This document shows, piece by piece, positions 1 through 9,063 of a stretch of DNA of 64,000 bases. The stretch is from positions 1 to 64,000 of the forward strand of contig CAZRRV010000002.1 in assembly GCA_964602735.1 (NCBI GenBank). Reading direction: 5' to 3'. Position numbers and translations under genes: made by a program. This DNA comes from CAZRRV01 sp964602735 (GTDB taxonomy: Bacteria > Bacillota > Clostridia > Oscillospirales > Acutalibacteraceae). Within the stretch, counting starts at the first letter, position 1; each line of letters begins with the position of its first letter. The notes beneath the pieces were generated by a model. The model was not told where the DNA came from and ran no database searches. It saw only the letters and a program-made list of their open reading frames with translations.

Positions 1-59
1 ACGAATTTTCGGCAAAAAGTAAAATTATTTGAAACATTCGCATTTTCGCTAAAATTTTT

Positions 60-88
60 TTGACAAGCGGCGCCGTTTATGCTATTCT
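60..88 (+). promoter_or_regulatory. Sigma-A type promoter for the MinD-like gene
   Basis: A -35 TTGACA at 60-65 and a -10 TATTCT at 83-88 are separated by 17 bp. It lies about 35 bp upstream of the GTG start at 122, which has GAAGGTG as ribosome binding site. Both hexamers are seen directly; activity is inferred. Confidence 0.65.
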
Positions 89-121
89 GTTAATGTAGAT
101 TTTACGAACGGAAGGTGCCTC

Positions 122-838
122 GTGGGAAGATTGCTGATGATCTCTTCCGGCAAGGGCGGAGTAGGCAAATCGACGGTGGCGATCGGGCTGGCGGCGGCGT
201 TTTGCAACAGCGGGAAAAAGACGCTTCTGGTCGATTTAGACGAAGGGCTGAGGTGCCTCGATACCATGCTTTCGGTATCCGACGGGCTTGTCTTCGATTT
301 GGCAGACGCTTTGCGGCAACCCGACAATGCCGATTCCGCGATTTATCCCGTCCCGGGAGCCGACGGAATGTGGCTTACCGCCGCCCCTCAATCGGTAAGG
401 GAGATCGACGGCGAGGCTCTCGGAGAATACGCGATGCGCGTGAGCCGGAATTTCGATTTTGTCATTTTCGACTGCCCCGCCGGCATAGAACCGAAATATT
501 ATTCCGATGCGCCGGAATTCACCGAGCATATCATTGTTTGCAATACCGATAAAATTTCGGTTGCCGACGCTTATCAAACGGCGAATGTGCTGTGCGCGCG
601 GCGAGCGAAACTGATAATCAACCGCTTTATAAAAAGCAGGATAACAAAAAATTTTCATTCGAATATCGACAGTATAATAGATGAAACGGGTATGCGGCTG
701 TTGGGAATAGTCCCCGAAGACAAATACGTTATGTATGCCGCGTCGAAAGGAGTGCCGATAGAAGTGGGACCGGCGGCGGCGGCGTTTCACCGCATTGCCG
801 CCAGAATATGCGGAATGAATGTGCCGCTTAAAATCTGA
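122..838 (+). CDS. MinD/ParA-family P-loop ATPase
   Basis: This 238-residue protein belongs to the SIMIBI class of deviant Walker A ATPases (MinD, FlhG, ParA). The deviant Walker A KGGVGKST is at residues 11-18, an A' segment LLVDLDEG near 35-42, and a Walker B-like VIFDC with Asp117. The segment after the A' motif resembles MinD/FlhG rather than ParA. I do not see the C-terminal amphipathic membrane-targeting helix typical of MinD, and no minC or minE is adjacent, so a division-site role is not established. The start is GTG, supported by GAAGGTG 5 nt upstream and by the Walker A beginning at residue 11. Its own promoter is at 60-88, and mgsA follows 63 bp later. It could also be an orphan MinD-like regulator. 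Confidence 0.85.
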   Translation: MGRLLMISSGKGGVGKSTVAIGLAAAFCNSGKKTLLVDLDEGLRCLDTMLSVSDGLVFDLADALRQPDNADSAIYPVPGADGMWLTAAPQSVREIDGEALGEYAMRVSRNFDFVIFDCPAGIEPKYYSDAPEFTEHIIVCNTDKISVADAYQTANVLCARRAKLIINRFIKSRITKNFHSNIDSIIDETGMRLLGIVPEDKYVMYAASKGVPIEVGPAAAAFHRIAARICGMNVPLKI

Positions 839-901
839 TTGCCGATTCAGCCGCGCTGCGGATGACAATAAATTCGGATATTTTCAGGGAGGAATGCCGT
901 T

Positions 902-1309
902 ATGAATATCGCGTTAATTGCACACGACTCGAAAAAAGAACTTATGGTACAGTTTTGCATTGCTTATTGCGGCGTACTGAGCCATCACCGCCTCCTGGCC
1001 ACGAGAACAACGGGAAATCTTGTCACGGAAGCCACGGGATTGGAAATCGAAAAACTGATGAGCGAAAGCCAGGGCGGTTCACAGCAGATAGCGTCGCGCA
1101 TCAATTACAACGAAATCGACCTGTTGCTGTTTTTCCGCGATCCGCTTAAGCAGAAACCCTACGACGGCGCCGACGCCGATTTGCTTAATCTGTGCGATAT
1201 ACACAATATACCCGTCGCCACCAATATAGCCACAGCCGAGGCGCTGATTCACGGCCTTGAGCGCGGCGATTTAGACTGGCGCGAGATAGTAAAAGGAACG
1301 AAAAAATAA
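902..1309 (+). CDS. mgsA: methylglyoxal synthase
   Basis: MgsA converts dihydroxyacetone phosphate to methylglyoxal and phosphate in the cytosol, bypassing lower glycolysis when phosphate is short. The 135-residue length fits the family. Family motifs are visible: ALIAHDSKKELM at the N terminus, TTGNL, LLLFFRDPL (catalytic Asp) near residue 79, and LCDIHNIPVATN near 98-109. The ATG follows a GGGAGGAAT ribosome binding site. It may be cotranscribed with the upstream MinD-like gene. Rhamnose catabolism encoded elsewhere in the window yields dihydroxyacetone phosphate, so a link to triose-phosphate overflow is plausible but inferred. Confidence 0.95.
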   Translation: MNIALIAHDSKKELMVQFCIAYCGVLSHHRLLATRTTGNLVTEATGLEIEKLMSESQGGSQQIASRINYNEIDLLLFFRDPLKQKPYDGADADLLNLCDIHNIPVATNIATAEALIHGLERGDLDWREIVKGTKK

Positions 1310-1354
1310 ACTGCCGCGACATACCGCGTTCAACATTAACCGTCGCGGATTTTG

Positions 1355-1376
1355 AAAGCCGTGGTACCACGGCTTT
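1355..1376 (+). promoter_or_regulatory. 22-bp perfect palindrome between mgsA and hisS
   Basis: A perfect 22-nt palindrome centred on GTGGTACCAC lies 46 bp after mgsA and 43 bp before the hisS start. It is preceded by another possible stem (CCGCGAC near 1312 with GTCGCGG near 1342). The core resembles the T-box sequence TGGNACCGCG, and the next gene is an aminoacyl-tRNA synthetase, but only about 110 nt separate the genes, too little for a classical T-box. The downstream TTTATAG is a poor terminator tail. It could be a weak terminator for mgsA or a T-box remnant. Confidence 0.35.
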
Positions 1377-1418
1377 ATAGTGTTACGGAAAAAATATCTT
1401 AACGGCCAAGGGGATTTT

Positions 1419-2723
1419 ATGGATACAGCAAACAAGGCACCGAGGGGAACGGCCGATATTATGCCCGGCGACAGTTTTAAGTGGCGCGGTTTGGAACAGA
1501 CAATGCTCGATATTGCGCGACTTTACGGTTACCGCGAAATCAGGACCCCGGTTTTCGAGCACACGGAGGTATTCAGCCGCGGTGTGGGCGACGCTACCGA
1601 CATTGTTCAAAAAGAAATGTATACTTTTGAGGACAAAGGGGGGCGCTCGATAACACTGCGCCCGGAGATGACGGCCGGCGTTGTCCGCGCGGTGATAGAG
1701 CGGGGCGAAATTTACGGCGCGCTGCCTCTTAAAGTCTGCTATATCGGGTCGTGCTATCGCTACGAAAAGCCGCAGGCGGGGAGACTGCGCGAATTTCACC
1801 AGTTCGGCGCGGAGTGTTTCGGCGCGGGGAATCCGTCTGCCGACGCGGAGACGATTCTGTTCGCGAAAAGCGTCCTGGACGCGGCGGGGATCGGGGAGTA
1901 CAAACTTGAAATAAATTCGATAGGGTGCCCCGAATGCCGAAAAAAATACAATGAGGCTCTGCGCGATTATTTTTCGGCGAGGCGCGATATGCTTTGCGAA
2001 ACCTGTGCCGCGCGGCTCGATCGGAATCCGATGCGTATTTTAGACTGCAAAGTGCCCAGGTGCGGAGAGGTTGCAGAAGCCGCGCCGGTAATGATCGATT
2101 ATCTGTGCGCGGAATGCAGAGAACATTTTGAAAAAGTGAAATCCCTCCTTGCGGCGGCAGGAGCGGACTTTACGGTTAATCCGAAAATCGTGCGCGGGCT
2201 GGATTATTATACGAAGACGGTTTTTGAATTTGTAATTACCCGCGACGGTACGGAACTGACCGTATGCGGAGGCGGCAGGTATGATGGGCTTGTACGGCAG
2301 ATGGGAGGCCCGGAGATGCCGGCGCTCGGCTTTGCGATAGGTCTGGAACGCCTTATATCCGTGCTGGAAAACAACGGCGCGGCTTTCCCTCCCGCCCGCC
2401 CTCTCGACATTTATGTAGCTCCTATGGGCGAGACGGCGGAAACCGCGGCAGCCGTAATCTGCGAAAAATTAAGGAAAAGCGGATTGTCGGCGTTAAGCGA
2501 TATTTCAGGTCGGGGGTTTAAGGCCCAAATGAAGTACGCCGATAAATGTAAAGCGCTGTATTTATGCGTTATAGGCGAAAACGAGCTTAAAAGCGGGATA
2601 TGCAAAATAAAAGCCATGGATACCGGCGTTGAAACGGCAACCGAAATTTCCGCCGTCGCGGATACGGTAAAGCGGTTGGAAGAAACCGCCGCATATAAAA
2701 AAGCGGCGAATGTGGGGGAATGA
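1419..2723 (+). CDS. hisS: histidyl-tRNA synthetase
   Basis: HisS charges tRNA-His with histidine using ATP in the cytosol. The 434-residue protein shows class II motifs: APRGTADIMP at the start, RPEMTAGVVRAV (motif 2 region), YRYEKPQAGRLREFHQFGAE, the HisA box RGLDYYTKTVFEF and motif 3 GGGRYDGL with ALGFAIGLERL. A C-terminal anticodon-binding domain follows from about residue 325. The open frame continues upstream to a GTG at 1380, but the ATG at 1419 has AAGGGG at 5 nt and matches where family members begin. aspS follows with overlapping stop and start codons, a common Bacillota arrangement. Confidence 0.96.
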   Translation: MDTANKAPRGTADIMPGDSFKWRGLEQTMLDIARLYGYREIRTPVFEHTEVFSRGVGDATDIVQKEMYTFEDKGGRSITLRPEMTAGVVRAVIERGEIYGALPLKVCYIGSCYRYEKPQAGRLREFHQFGAECFGAGNPSADAETILFAKSVLDAAGIGEYKLEINSIGCPECRKKYNEALRDYFSARRDMLCETCAARLDRNPMRILDCKVPRCGEVAEAAPVMIDYLCAECREHFEKVKSLLAAAGADFTVNPKIVRGLDYYTKTVFEFVITRDGTELTVCGGGRYDGLVRQMGGPEMPALGFAIGLERLISVLENNGAAFPPARPLDIYVAPMGETAETAAAVICEKLRKSGLSALSDISGRGFKAQMKYADKCKALYLCVIGENELKSGICKIKAMDTGVETATEISAVADTVKRLEETAAYKKAANVGE

Positions 2724-2725
2724 TA

Positions 2726-4513
2726 ATGCTGCCGGATAAGATGGACGGTATGCGGCGTACCGCGTACTGCGGGGAATTAAGAAAAGCGAATGTCGGTGAA
2801 AACGCCGTGGTATGCGGATGGGTTCAACGGCAGCGGGATTTGGGCAGTATTATCTTTATTGATTTGCGCGACAGAACCGGTATTGTTCAGCTTGCCTTTG
2901 ACGAAAACACAAAACGCGAATATTTTGAAAAGGCCTTTCGCACCAGAGCCGAATACGCGGTAATGGCCGAGGGGAAAGTCAGGCTCCGTTCATCGGTAAA
3001 TCACGATATTCCGACCGGCGGCATCGAAATAGAGGTAACCGACTACCGCGTTTTAGCGGAATCGGATACCCCTCCTTTTGAAATAGTTGAAAATTCGCAG
3101 GTAAAAGAGGAGTTGCGACTTGCGTACCGCTACCTGGATTTACGGCGCCCCGATTTGCAACAGGCGATTTTAACCCGCCACAAAGTGATGAAATATACCC
3201 GCGAATATTTCGATAACAACGGGTTTATCGAAATCGAAACCCCTGTTTTGATTAAATCGACGCCGGAGGGAGCGCGGGATTATCTTGTGCCTTCCCGTGT
3301 ACATAAAGGCAGCTTTTTCGCGCTGCCGCAGTCGCCGCAAATTTATAAGCAGCTGCTCATGGCGTCGGGGTTCGATCGCTATATGCAGATAGCGCGGTGT
3401 TTCCGTGATGAGGATCTGCGAGCCGACCGCCAGCCGGAATTTACTCAAATCGATCTTGAAATGTCTTTCGTCGACGAAGACGATGTTATGAGCGTAAACG
3501 AGGGCTTTATCGTCTCCCTCTTCAAAAAAGTTCTCGGGATTGACATTTCCGCGCCGTTCAGGCGTCTTACCTACAGCGAGGCAATGGAGCGTTACGGTAC
3601 CGACAAGCCGGATCTGCGGTTCGGGCTTGAACTTAAAGATCTCTCCGAAATATTTGAAAAATGTCCGTTCAGGGTGTTCGCGGATGCGCTTGAACAGGGG
3701 GGCGAGGTGCGCGGCATAGTGGCGGAAAATGCCGCCGACAAATTTCCGCGGAAAGCCGTCGATCGCCTCACCGAATTCGTAAAAGGGTACGGAGCGAAAG
3801 GTTTGGCTTTTACGCGCGTTTTAAGAGACGGTACAACATCGTCGTTTGAGAAATTCCTCTCCGCGGAAAACATCGCGGCATTGCATAAAACGCTTCACCT
3901 TAAAGAAAACGATCTTCTGTTGATTGTAGCCGATCCCGACAGGCAAACGGTGCTGGAATCGCTGGGCGCTCTCAGGGTTGAAATAGCGCGGCAACTGTCT
4001 GTGATCGACAAAAACAGGTTTGAATTTTTATGGGTGGTGGATTTTCCGCTGTTTGAATACAGCAAAGAAGAAGGGCGGTATGTTGCGAAACACCATCCGT
4101 TCACATCTCCGAAAGACGGCCATTTGGCATTTGTTAAAACCGACCCGGGCAAAGCGCTGGCAAAAGCGTACGATATGGTACTGAACGGTACCGAAATAGG
4201 CGGCGGCTCGATACGAATAAACAATCCCGAAGTACAGGGAGAAATGTTTGAAGCTCTGGGCTTTACGCCGGAGGAGGCCGAAAAGCGTTTCGGATTTTTG
4301 ACCCGCGCGTTTCGGTATGGCGTACCTCCTCACGGGGGGATGGCTTACGGGTTGGATCGGCTGGTTATGATGATGCTGCAACGCGAATCGATACGCGATG
4401 TTATAGCTTTCCCCAAAGTTGCGAATTCCGGGGAATTGATGAGCGGAGCGCCGGATAAAGTCGACGCGTCACAGTTGAAAGATTTACATATTTCCGTTAC
4501 CGACGAAGATTAG
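2726..4513 (+). CDS. aspS: aspartyl-tRNA synthetase
   Basis: AspS charges tRNA-Asp. The roughly 595-residue protein has the bacterial AspRS layout: an N-terminal OB-fold anticodon domain (VCGWVQRQRDLGSIIFIDLRDRTG), the flipping loop AYRYLDLRRPD, catalytic motif 2 (FRDEDLRADRQPEFTQID), the bacterial GAD insertion in the middle, and motif 3 (GVPPHGGMAYGLDRLVM) near the C terminus. Two in-frame ATGs exist: 2720 overlaps the hisS stop but touches the Shine-Dalgarno, whereas 2726 has GGGGGA at 7 nt, so 2726 is preferred. No gatCAB is nearby, so I cannot say whether the enzyme discriminates against tRNA-Asn. A terminator follows at 4533-4560. Confidence 0.96.
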   Translation: MLPDKMDGMRRTAYCGELRKANVGENAVVCGWVQRQRDLGSIIFIDLRDRTGIVQLAFDENTKREYFEKAFRTRAEYAVMAEGKVRLRSSVNHDIPTGGIEIEVTDYRVLAESDTPPFEIVENSQVKEELRLAYRYLDLRRPDLQQAILTRHKVMKYTREYFDNNGFIEIETPVLIKSTPEGARDYLVPSRVHKGSFFALPQSPQIYKQLLMASGFDRYMQIARCFRDEDLRADRQPEFTQIDLEMSFVDEDDVMSVNEGFIVSLFKKVLGIDISAPFRRLTYSEAMERYGTDKPDLRFGLELKDLSEIFEKCPFRVFADALEQGGEVRGIVAENAADKFPRKAVDRLTEFVKGYGAKGLAFTRVLRDGTTSSFEKFLSAENIAALHKTLHLKENDLLLIVADPDRQTVLESLGALRVEIARQLSVIDKNRFEFLWVVDFPLFEYSKEEGRYVAKHHPFTSPKDGHLAFVKTDPGKALAKAYDMVLNGTEIGGGSIRINNPEVQGEMFEALGFTPEEAEKRFGFLTRAFRYGVPPHGGMAYGLDRLVMMMLQRESIRDVIAFPKVANSGELMSGAPDKVDASQLKDLHISVTDED

Positions 4514-4532
4514 GGTTTTTCAACCGATAAAA

Positions 4533-4560
4533 CAAAGGCGGAGCATTAGCTCCGCCTTTG
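4533..4560. terminator. Bidirectional terminator between aspS and fucO
   Basis: A 12-bp perfect stem (CAAAGGCGGAGC / GCTCCGCCTTTG) with loop ATTA sits between two convergent genes. A-rich sequence on the left and T-rich on the right make it usable from both directions. Confidence 0.8.
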
Positions 4561-4564
4561 TCGC

Positions 4565-5716
4565 TTAAAACGCTGTTTTGTAAACTTCCAGTACTTCCGA
4601 CTCGGTACACGGTCTCGGATTGCCCCCGGTGCAGACGTCCGCCATCGCGGCTTTTGCAAGCGCCGGAAGATCCTCCTCCTTTACGCCTATGTCGCGCAGT
4701 TTCTGCGGAATACCGACATCGACCGACAGCCGACGCACCGCCTCAACCGCGGCTTTTCTGTATTCACCGGCGCTCATCCCGTCAACATTTTCAACGCCCA
4801 TCGCACGCGCGATTTCGCGGAATTTTTCTCCCGTACAGGGCGCGTTATACTCCATAACATACGGCAACAGAACGGCGTTTGCCACACCGTGCGGTGTGTC
4901 GTAAAAGGCGCTGAGCGGATGAGCCATTCCGTGAACCACCCCCAGGCCAACATTGGAAAACGCCATGCCGGTCATGTACTGGGCGAGAGCCATATCCTCT
5001 CTGCCCTTCGGATCGTTGTTTACCGCCGCGCGCAGACTGCGTGAAATAATTTCAACTGCTTTTATATTGAGCGTGTCGGAAAGTTCCCACGCCGCCAGAG
5101 TGGTGTAACCCTCGATAGCGTGAGTAAGAGCATCCATACCCGTAGCGGCGGTCAGCCCTTTCGGCATACTCGACATCATTTCGGGATCGACGACAGCCAC
5201 AACGGGAATATCATGCGGATCGACGCAGACAAATTTGCGGCGTTTCGCCTCGTCGGTGATAACATAGTTAATGGTTGTCTCCGCCGCGGTTCCCGCAGTT
5301 GTTGCCACGGCAATCATCGGCAGCGCCTTGTTTTTGGTCTGCGCCGCGCCCTCCAACGATACAACATCCGCAAATTCGGGATTGTTGATGATAATTCCTA
5401 TGCCTTTCGCGGTGTCCTGCGGCGAACCGCCTCCCACGGCTATAAGATAATCCGCGCCGGCGGCTTTACATGCCTCTACACCGTCGGTTACTACCCGCAC
5501 CGAAGGGTTGGCTTTTACTTTATCGTAAATTTCGTAGGGCAGTCCGGCTTCGTCGAGCAATCCTGTTACTTTGCCCACAACGCCGAACCGTACAAGGTCG
5601 GCATCGGTCACTACAAGAGCCTTCTTAAAGCCGCGCGCCTTTACCTCGTTTACGATTTCGCGGATTGCGCCCGCTCCGTGATAGGATGTTTCGTTCAAAA
5701 TAAATCTGTTCGCCAT
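4565..5716 (-). CDS. fucO: lactaldehyde reductase (iron-dependent 1,2-propanediol oxidoreductase)
   Basis: FucO is a group III iron-dependent alcohol dehydrogenase that reduces L-lactaldehyde to L-1,2-propanediol with NADH, regenerating NAD+ during anaerobic fucose or rhamnose fermentation. The 383-residue sequence is strikingly close to E. coli FucO in memory: it starts MANRFILNETS and contains GGGSPQDTAKGIGI (nucleotide binding), TTAGTAAE, FVCVDPHDIP, MDALTHAIEGY and GLGVVHGMAHPLSAFYDTPHG (metal-binding His residues). The open frame extends 43 codons further, but the ATG at 5716 follows GGGGGAAGAG and matches the family N terminus. A TIM-barrel protein gene lies 94 bp upstream on the same strand. 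The substrate pairs well with rhaBAD at 32.7-36.1 kb. Confidence 0.93.
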   Translation of the reverse strand: MANRFILNETSYHGAGAIREIVNEVKARGFKKALVVTDADLVRFGVVGKVTGLLDEAGLPYEIYDKVKANPSVRVVTDGVEACKAAGADYLIAVGGGSPQDTAKGIGIIINNPEFADVVSLEGAAQTKNKALPMIAVATTAGTAAETTINYVITDEAKRRKFVCVDPHDIPVVAVVDPEMMSSMPKGLTAATGMDALTHAIEGYTTLAAWELSDTLNIKAVEIISRSLRAAVNNDPKGREDMALAQYMTGMAFSNVGLGVVHGMAHPLSAFYDTPHGVANAVLLPYVMEYNAPCTGEKFREIARAMGVENVDGMSAGEYRKAAVEAVRRLSVDVGIPQKLRDIGVKEEDLPALAKAAMADVCTGGNPRPCTESEVLEVYKTAF

Positions 5717-5810
5717 ATTTTTCTCTTCCCCCGCAAATAATTTTAAGGCAATGCGGCCGGTTCCGCGCCCGAAAAACCCGGGTCGCGGAAACAACCCGCA
5801 AAAGCGATAT

Positions 5811-6779
5811 TCAAACCCACCACGCCTCTGCCGGTTCTTTGACAAACACGATTTCTTTCAGGAATTTTACGGCTTTTTCAAGCCCTTCCGTAGGCGCCAT
5901 CAGGCTGTCTTCATGTTCGATACTCAAAACGTCATTGTACCCGACAAGTTTCAAATTGCTTACGATATCTTTCCATACCTGGGCATCGTGCCCGTAACCT
6001 ACCGTGCGGAAGATCCATGAACGTTTGCTTTCTTCGGTATACTTTTTTGTGTCGAGCACGCCGTGTTTCGCGGTGTTTATGGCGTCGATCCTCGTGTCTT
6101 TGGCATGAACATACTGTATGGCGTCCCCCAGTTCGCGAATTGCCGCGACAGGTTCTATACCCTGCCAGAACAGATGGCTGGGATCGAAATTCGCGCCGAG
6201 GACATCGCTCCCCACGGCGTCGCGCAATTTAAGCATTGTTTCGGGATTGTATACGCAAAATCCCGGGTGCATTTCAAGCGCAATCTGCTTAATACCGTGC
6301 GACGACGCGAATTTAACCGCCTCTTTCCAGTACGGGATAAGCACGTCGTTCCACTGGTATCGCAGTATATTTGAAAAATCGTTGGGCCACGGGCAGGTTA
6401 CCCAGTTCGGTGTTTTATCATCGGGAGAACCGCCGGGGCAGCCTGAAAAAGTTATTATACGGGTAATGCCGAGCTTTTCGGCAAGCAGAACCGTATCGCG
6501 GAACACCGTATCGTACATTTTCGCCTGCTTTTTGTCGGGGTGTACGGGATTGCCATGGCATGAAAGGGCGCTTACGGTAAGCCCGGAATCCGCTACGGTT
6601 TGTTCAAATGCCCTGAGTTTTTCGGGATTTTCAAGCAGTTCCGCCGGCTTGCAGTGCGAATCGCCCGGGAAACCGCCGCAACCGATTTCCGCCTGCTCGA
6701 TGCCGATGGAGCGGAAATACTTCAGCGCGTCTTTAAGCGGCAAATCACTTAACAGCCCGGCTACAACCCCTATTTTCAT
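5811..6779 (-). CDS. sugar phosphate isomerase/epimerase family protein (xylose isomerase-like TIM barrel)
   Basis: The 322-residue protein matches the AP_endonuc_2 / xylose-isomerase-like TIM-barrel superfamily. Visible features are the N-terminal MKIGVVAGL strand, ALSCHGNP, an acidic LEMHPGFCVYNP (metal-binding Glu and His), GANFDPSHLFWQGI, YVHAKDTRI and LSIEHEDSLMAP near the end. Members act as sugar isomerases, epimerases, or inosose and 3-keto-sugar enzymes; the sequence does not settle the substrate. The ATG at 6779 follows ACGGAGGGAA. It is probably cotranscribed with fucO, which suggests a sugar-catabolic role (inference). Confidence 0.8.
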   Translation of the reverse strand: MKIGVVAGLLSDLPLKDALKYFRSIGIEQAEIGCGGFPGDSHCKPAELLENPEKLRAFEQTVADSGLTVSALSCHGNPVHPDKKQAKMYDTVFRDTVLLAEKLGITRIITFSGCPGGSPDDKTPNWVTCPWPNDFSNILRYQWNDVLIPYWKEAVKFASSHGIKQIALEMHPGFCVYNPETMLKLRDAVGSDVLGANFDPSHLFWQGIEPVAAIRELGDAIQYVHAKDTRIDAINTAKHGVLDTKKYTEESKRSWIFRTVGYGHDAQVWKDIVSNLKLVGYNDVLSIEHEDSLMAPTEGLEKAVKFLKEIVFVKEPAEAWWV

Positions 6780-6816
6780 GCCGTTCCCTCCGTATGCTTA
6801 TTTATTATACCGCGAA

Positions 6817-9063
6817 TTATTCCTGCGGTTCCCGACTGTCGGAATTTTCCGTTGCGGGGACGTCTTCATCCGCCGCGGCGGGGGCTTCGACTGATTCTGC
6901 TTCGGGTTCCGATTCTGCTTCCGCCGCCGGTTCCGTGGGTTCGGCGACCGCCGGCTCTTCCGCGGATTCGGTTTCTTCAACGGCTGCGGCCTCTTCCGTC
7001 GCCGGTTCTTCCGCGGGCGCTGCCGTTGCCGCGGCGACCTCCTCGTTGGGCGCACTGTGTTCCGCGGGTGCCGTTTCCTCCGCAGCCTGTTCCGCGGCTA
7101 CGGGTTCCTCATAAGGAATTTCGTTTTCGTCAACATCGCGGATGGAAAGGCTTATTCGTTTTTTCTCGGTGTCTATCCCGATGATTTTAGCGTAAACCTC
7201 CTGACCTATTTTCAATTCGTCCTGCGGTTTGTCGATATGCCTGTCGGCAATTTTCGATATATGGATAAGTCCGTCAACGCCCGGAATGATACGGGCGAAC
7301 GCTCCGTACGCCGTCATGCTGACGATTTTTACTTTAATTACATCGCCGACCTCATAGCTGTTTTGGAAAATAATCCAGGGATTTTCGTCTGCCTTTTTAT
7401 ATCCCAGCGAAATTTTTTTGTTTTCGGTATCGATCGCTTTAACATAGACATCGATAACATCGCCCACGCTCACCACTTCGGACGGGTGCTTAATCCGCTG
7501 CCACGAAAGTTCGGAAATATGAACCATTCCGTCAACCCCGCCCAAGTCGACAAATGCGCCGTACCCGGTAAGCGATTTTACCTTCCCGGTAAACCTGTCG
7601 CCGACGGCGACGTTTTCCCAGAACTTTGCCTGCTGTTCTTTGCGCTTTTCGATAAGCGGTATGCGAATCGAACCGATTACCCGCTTTCCGCGCCCGATTT
7701 CGATAATCTTAAATTCTACATCCTTGCCTTTCAGGCTCTCGGTAGACTCGGCGCGGGTCAGTGTGGCCTGAGAGGCCGGAATAAACACCCGGATGCCTTT
7801 ATAAAGGCACACAACGCCGCCTTTGACAATCTCGTTTACTTTGGCCTCCAGCAGATTTCCCGAGGCAAACGCCTCGTTTACGGCATCCCACGCCGCCAGG
7901 GCGTCAACGCGCTTCTTTGAAAGCTCCGCCGTGCCTTCCTGATCATTGGTACGCAATATAATCAAATCGAGTACATCGCCGACATGAACGCATTCCTCGA
8001 GTTTTACCGTCGGATCCGATGAATATTCGGCGGCGGAGATATATCCCGTATACTTTGTTCCGATGTCGACCTGTATATCGGTAGGGCTGACCGCAGTAAC
8101 CGTGCCTTTTACGCGTCTGTCGGTAGAAGCCGGTTTTTCTTCATTCGCGTCATAGGCTTCCAGCGCTTCGCCGAAAGGCATTTCGTCTAAATTTTTTTCC
8201 GTTTGAGTTTCCTGTTCGCACATTGTGGCTACAACCTCCTTAATAATACACACGGGAGTGGACGCTCCCGCGACGACCCCGACTTTCCAGGTATGAGGCG
8301 GCTTGAAATTTTTCAATTCCCCGGCGGTTTCGACGCAACGGACGACCCCGCAAAATTCCTCGCAGACTTCTTTAAGTTTTGCTGTATTGGAACTGTGCGC
8401 TCCGCCCACCACTATCATGGCATCGCATTTTTTCGCCAGCGACGCGGCCTCGGCCTGTCTGTTCGCGGTTGCATTGCATATTGTATCAAATATTTCGGCG
8501 TTTGTATACACTTTTTTTATGATTTTTTTGATTTTTTCCCACAGTTCCGCGTTAAATGTGGTTTGCGCAACCGCGCAGACAGGTAAATTCGGGGAAATTG
8601 CGCCTGAATTTTGCAGATTGACCAAATCCTTTTCGCTTGAAACGACATACGCCGCCCCCCCGCAATGGCCGAGTATGCCTTCCACCTCCGCGTGACGGGC
8701 GTCGCCCGCTATCACGACGGCAGCGCCGGAGCGGCTCTTTTCGGCGACGATTTTATGTATTTTCGCCACAAAAGGGCATGTCGCGTCAACAACCCGGAGG
8801 CCGCGTTCTTCGGCCTCCGCGATAACCGCGTTCGGGACGCCGTGCGAACGGATTACCAGCAGATTGCCCGGGGGGCATTCACCCGGAGACGCCACCGCAG
8901 AAACGCCGCGTTTCTCAAAATCCGTCACAACCTGCCTGTTATGAATTATGGGGCCGAGGGTGCTTACTGTTTTGCCCTCGCGAAGAAGCTCTTCCACCGT
9001 GTTTACGGCGCGGTTTACGCCGAAACAAAATCCCGCCGTTTTCGCCAGCAGTATCTCAGCCAT
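6817..9063 (-). CDS. ispH: 4-hydroxy-3-methylbut-2-enyl diphosphate reductase fused to ribosomal protein S1 domains
   Basis: Residues 1 to about 285 are IspH, the [4Fe-4S] enzyme that makes IPP and DMAPP in the MEP pathway. The cluster cysteines are Cys13 (GFCFGV), Cys96 (DATCPF) and Cys196 (DTICNAT), with HAE at 124-126 and SHG at 73-75. From about residue 316 four S1 RNA-binding repeats follow; the third and fourth are the most canonical (GYGAFVDLGGVDGMVHISEL, AYGAFARIIPGVDGLIHIS). A low-complexity tail of about 90 Glu/Ala/Pro residues closes the protein. This IspH-S1 fusion is known from Clostridia, where it replaces a separate rpsA. The start overlaps plsC by 8 bp, so it belongs to the cmk-plsC-ispH operon. 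Confidence 0.95.
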   Translation of the reverse strand: MAEILLAKTAGFCFGVNRAVNTVEELLREGKTVSTLGPIIHNRQVVTDFEKRGVSAVASPGECPPGNLLVIRSHGVPNAVIAEAEERGLRVVDATCPFVAKIHKIVAEKSRSGAAVVIAGDARHAEVEGILGHCGGAAYVVSSEKDLVNLQNSGAISPNLPVCAVAQTTFNAELWEKIKKIIKKVYTNAEIFDTICNATANRQAEAASLAKKCDAMIVVGGAHSSNTAKLKEVCEEFCGVVRCVETAGELKNFKPPHTWKVGVVAGASTPVCIIKEVVATMCEQETQTEKNLDEMPFGEALEAYDANEEKPASTDRRVKGTVTAVSPTDIQVDIGTKYTGYISAAEYSSDPTVKLEECVHVGDVLDLIILRTNDQEGTAELSKKRVDALAAWDAVNEAFASGNLLEAKVNEIVKGGVVCLYKGIRVFIPASQATLTRAESTESLKGKDVEFKIIEIGRGKRVIGSIRIPLIEKRKEQQAKFWENVAVGDRFTGKVKSLTGYGAFVDLGGVDGMVHISELSWQRIKHPSEVVSVGDVIDVYVKAIDTENKKISLGYKKADENPWIIFQNSYEVGDVIKVKIVSMTAYGAFARIIPGVDGLIHISKIADRHIDKPQDELKIGQEVYAKIIGIDTEKKRISLSIRDVDENEIPYEEPVAAEQAAEETAPAEHSAPNEEVAAATAAPAEEPATEEAAAVEETESAEEPAVAEPTEPAAEAESEPEAESVEAPAAADEDVPATENSDSREPQE

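Noticed and set aside
1310..1418. A complete T-box riboswitch upstream of hisS
   Set aside because: Only the core-like palindrome is present; there is no room for stem I with a specifier loop.
8651..8661. A C7 run inside ispH as another slippage tract
   Set aside because: Seven bases is within ordinary coding variation at this GC content, and the frame is intact.
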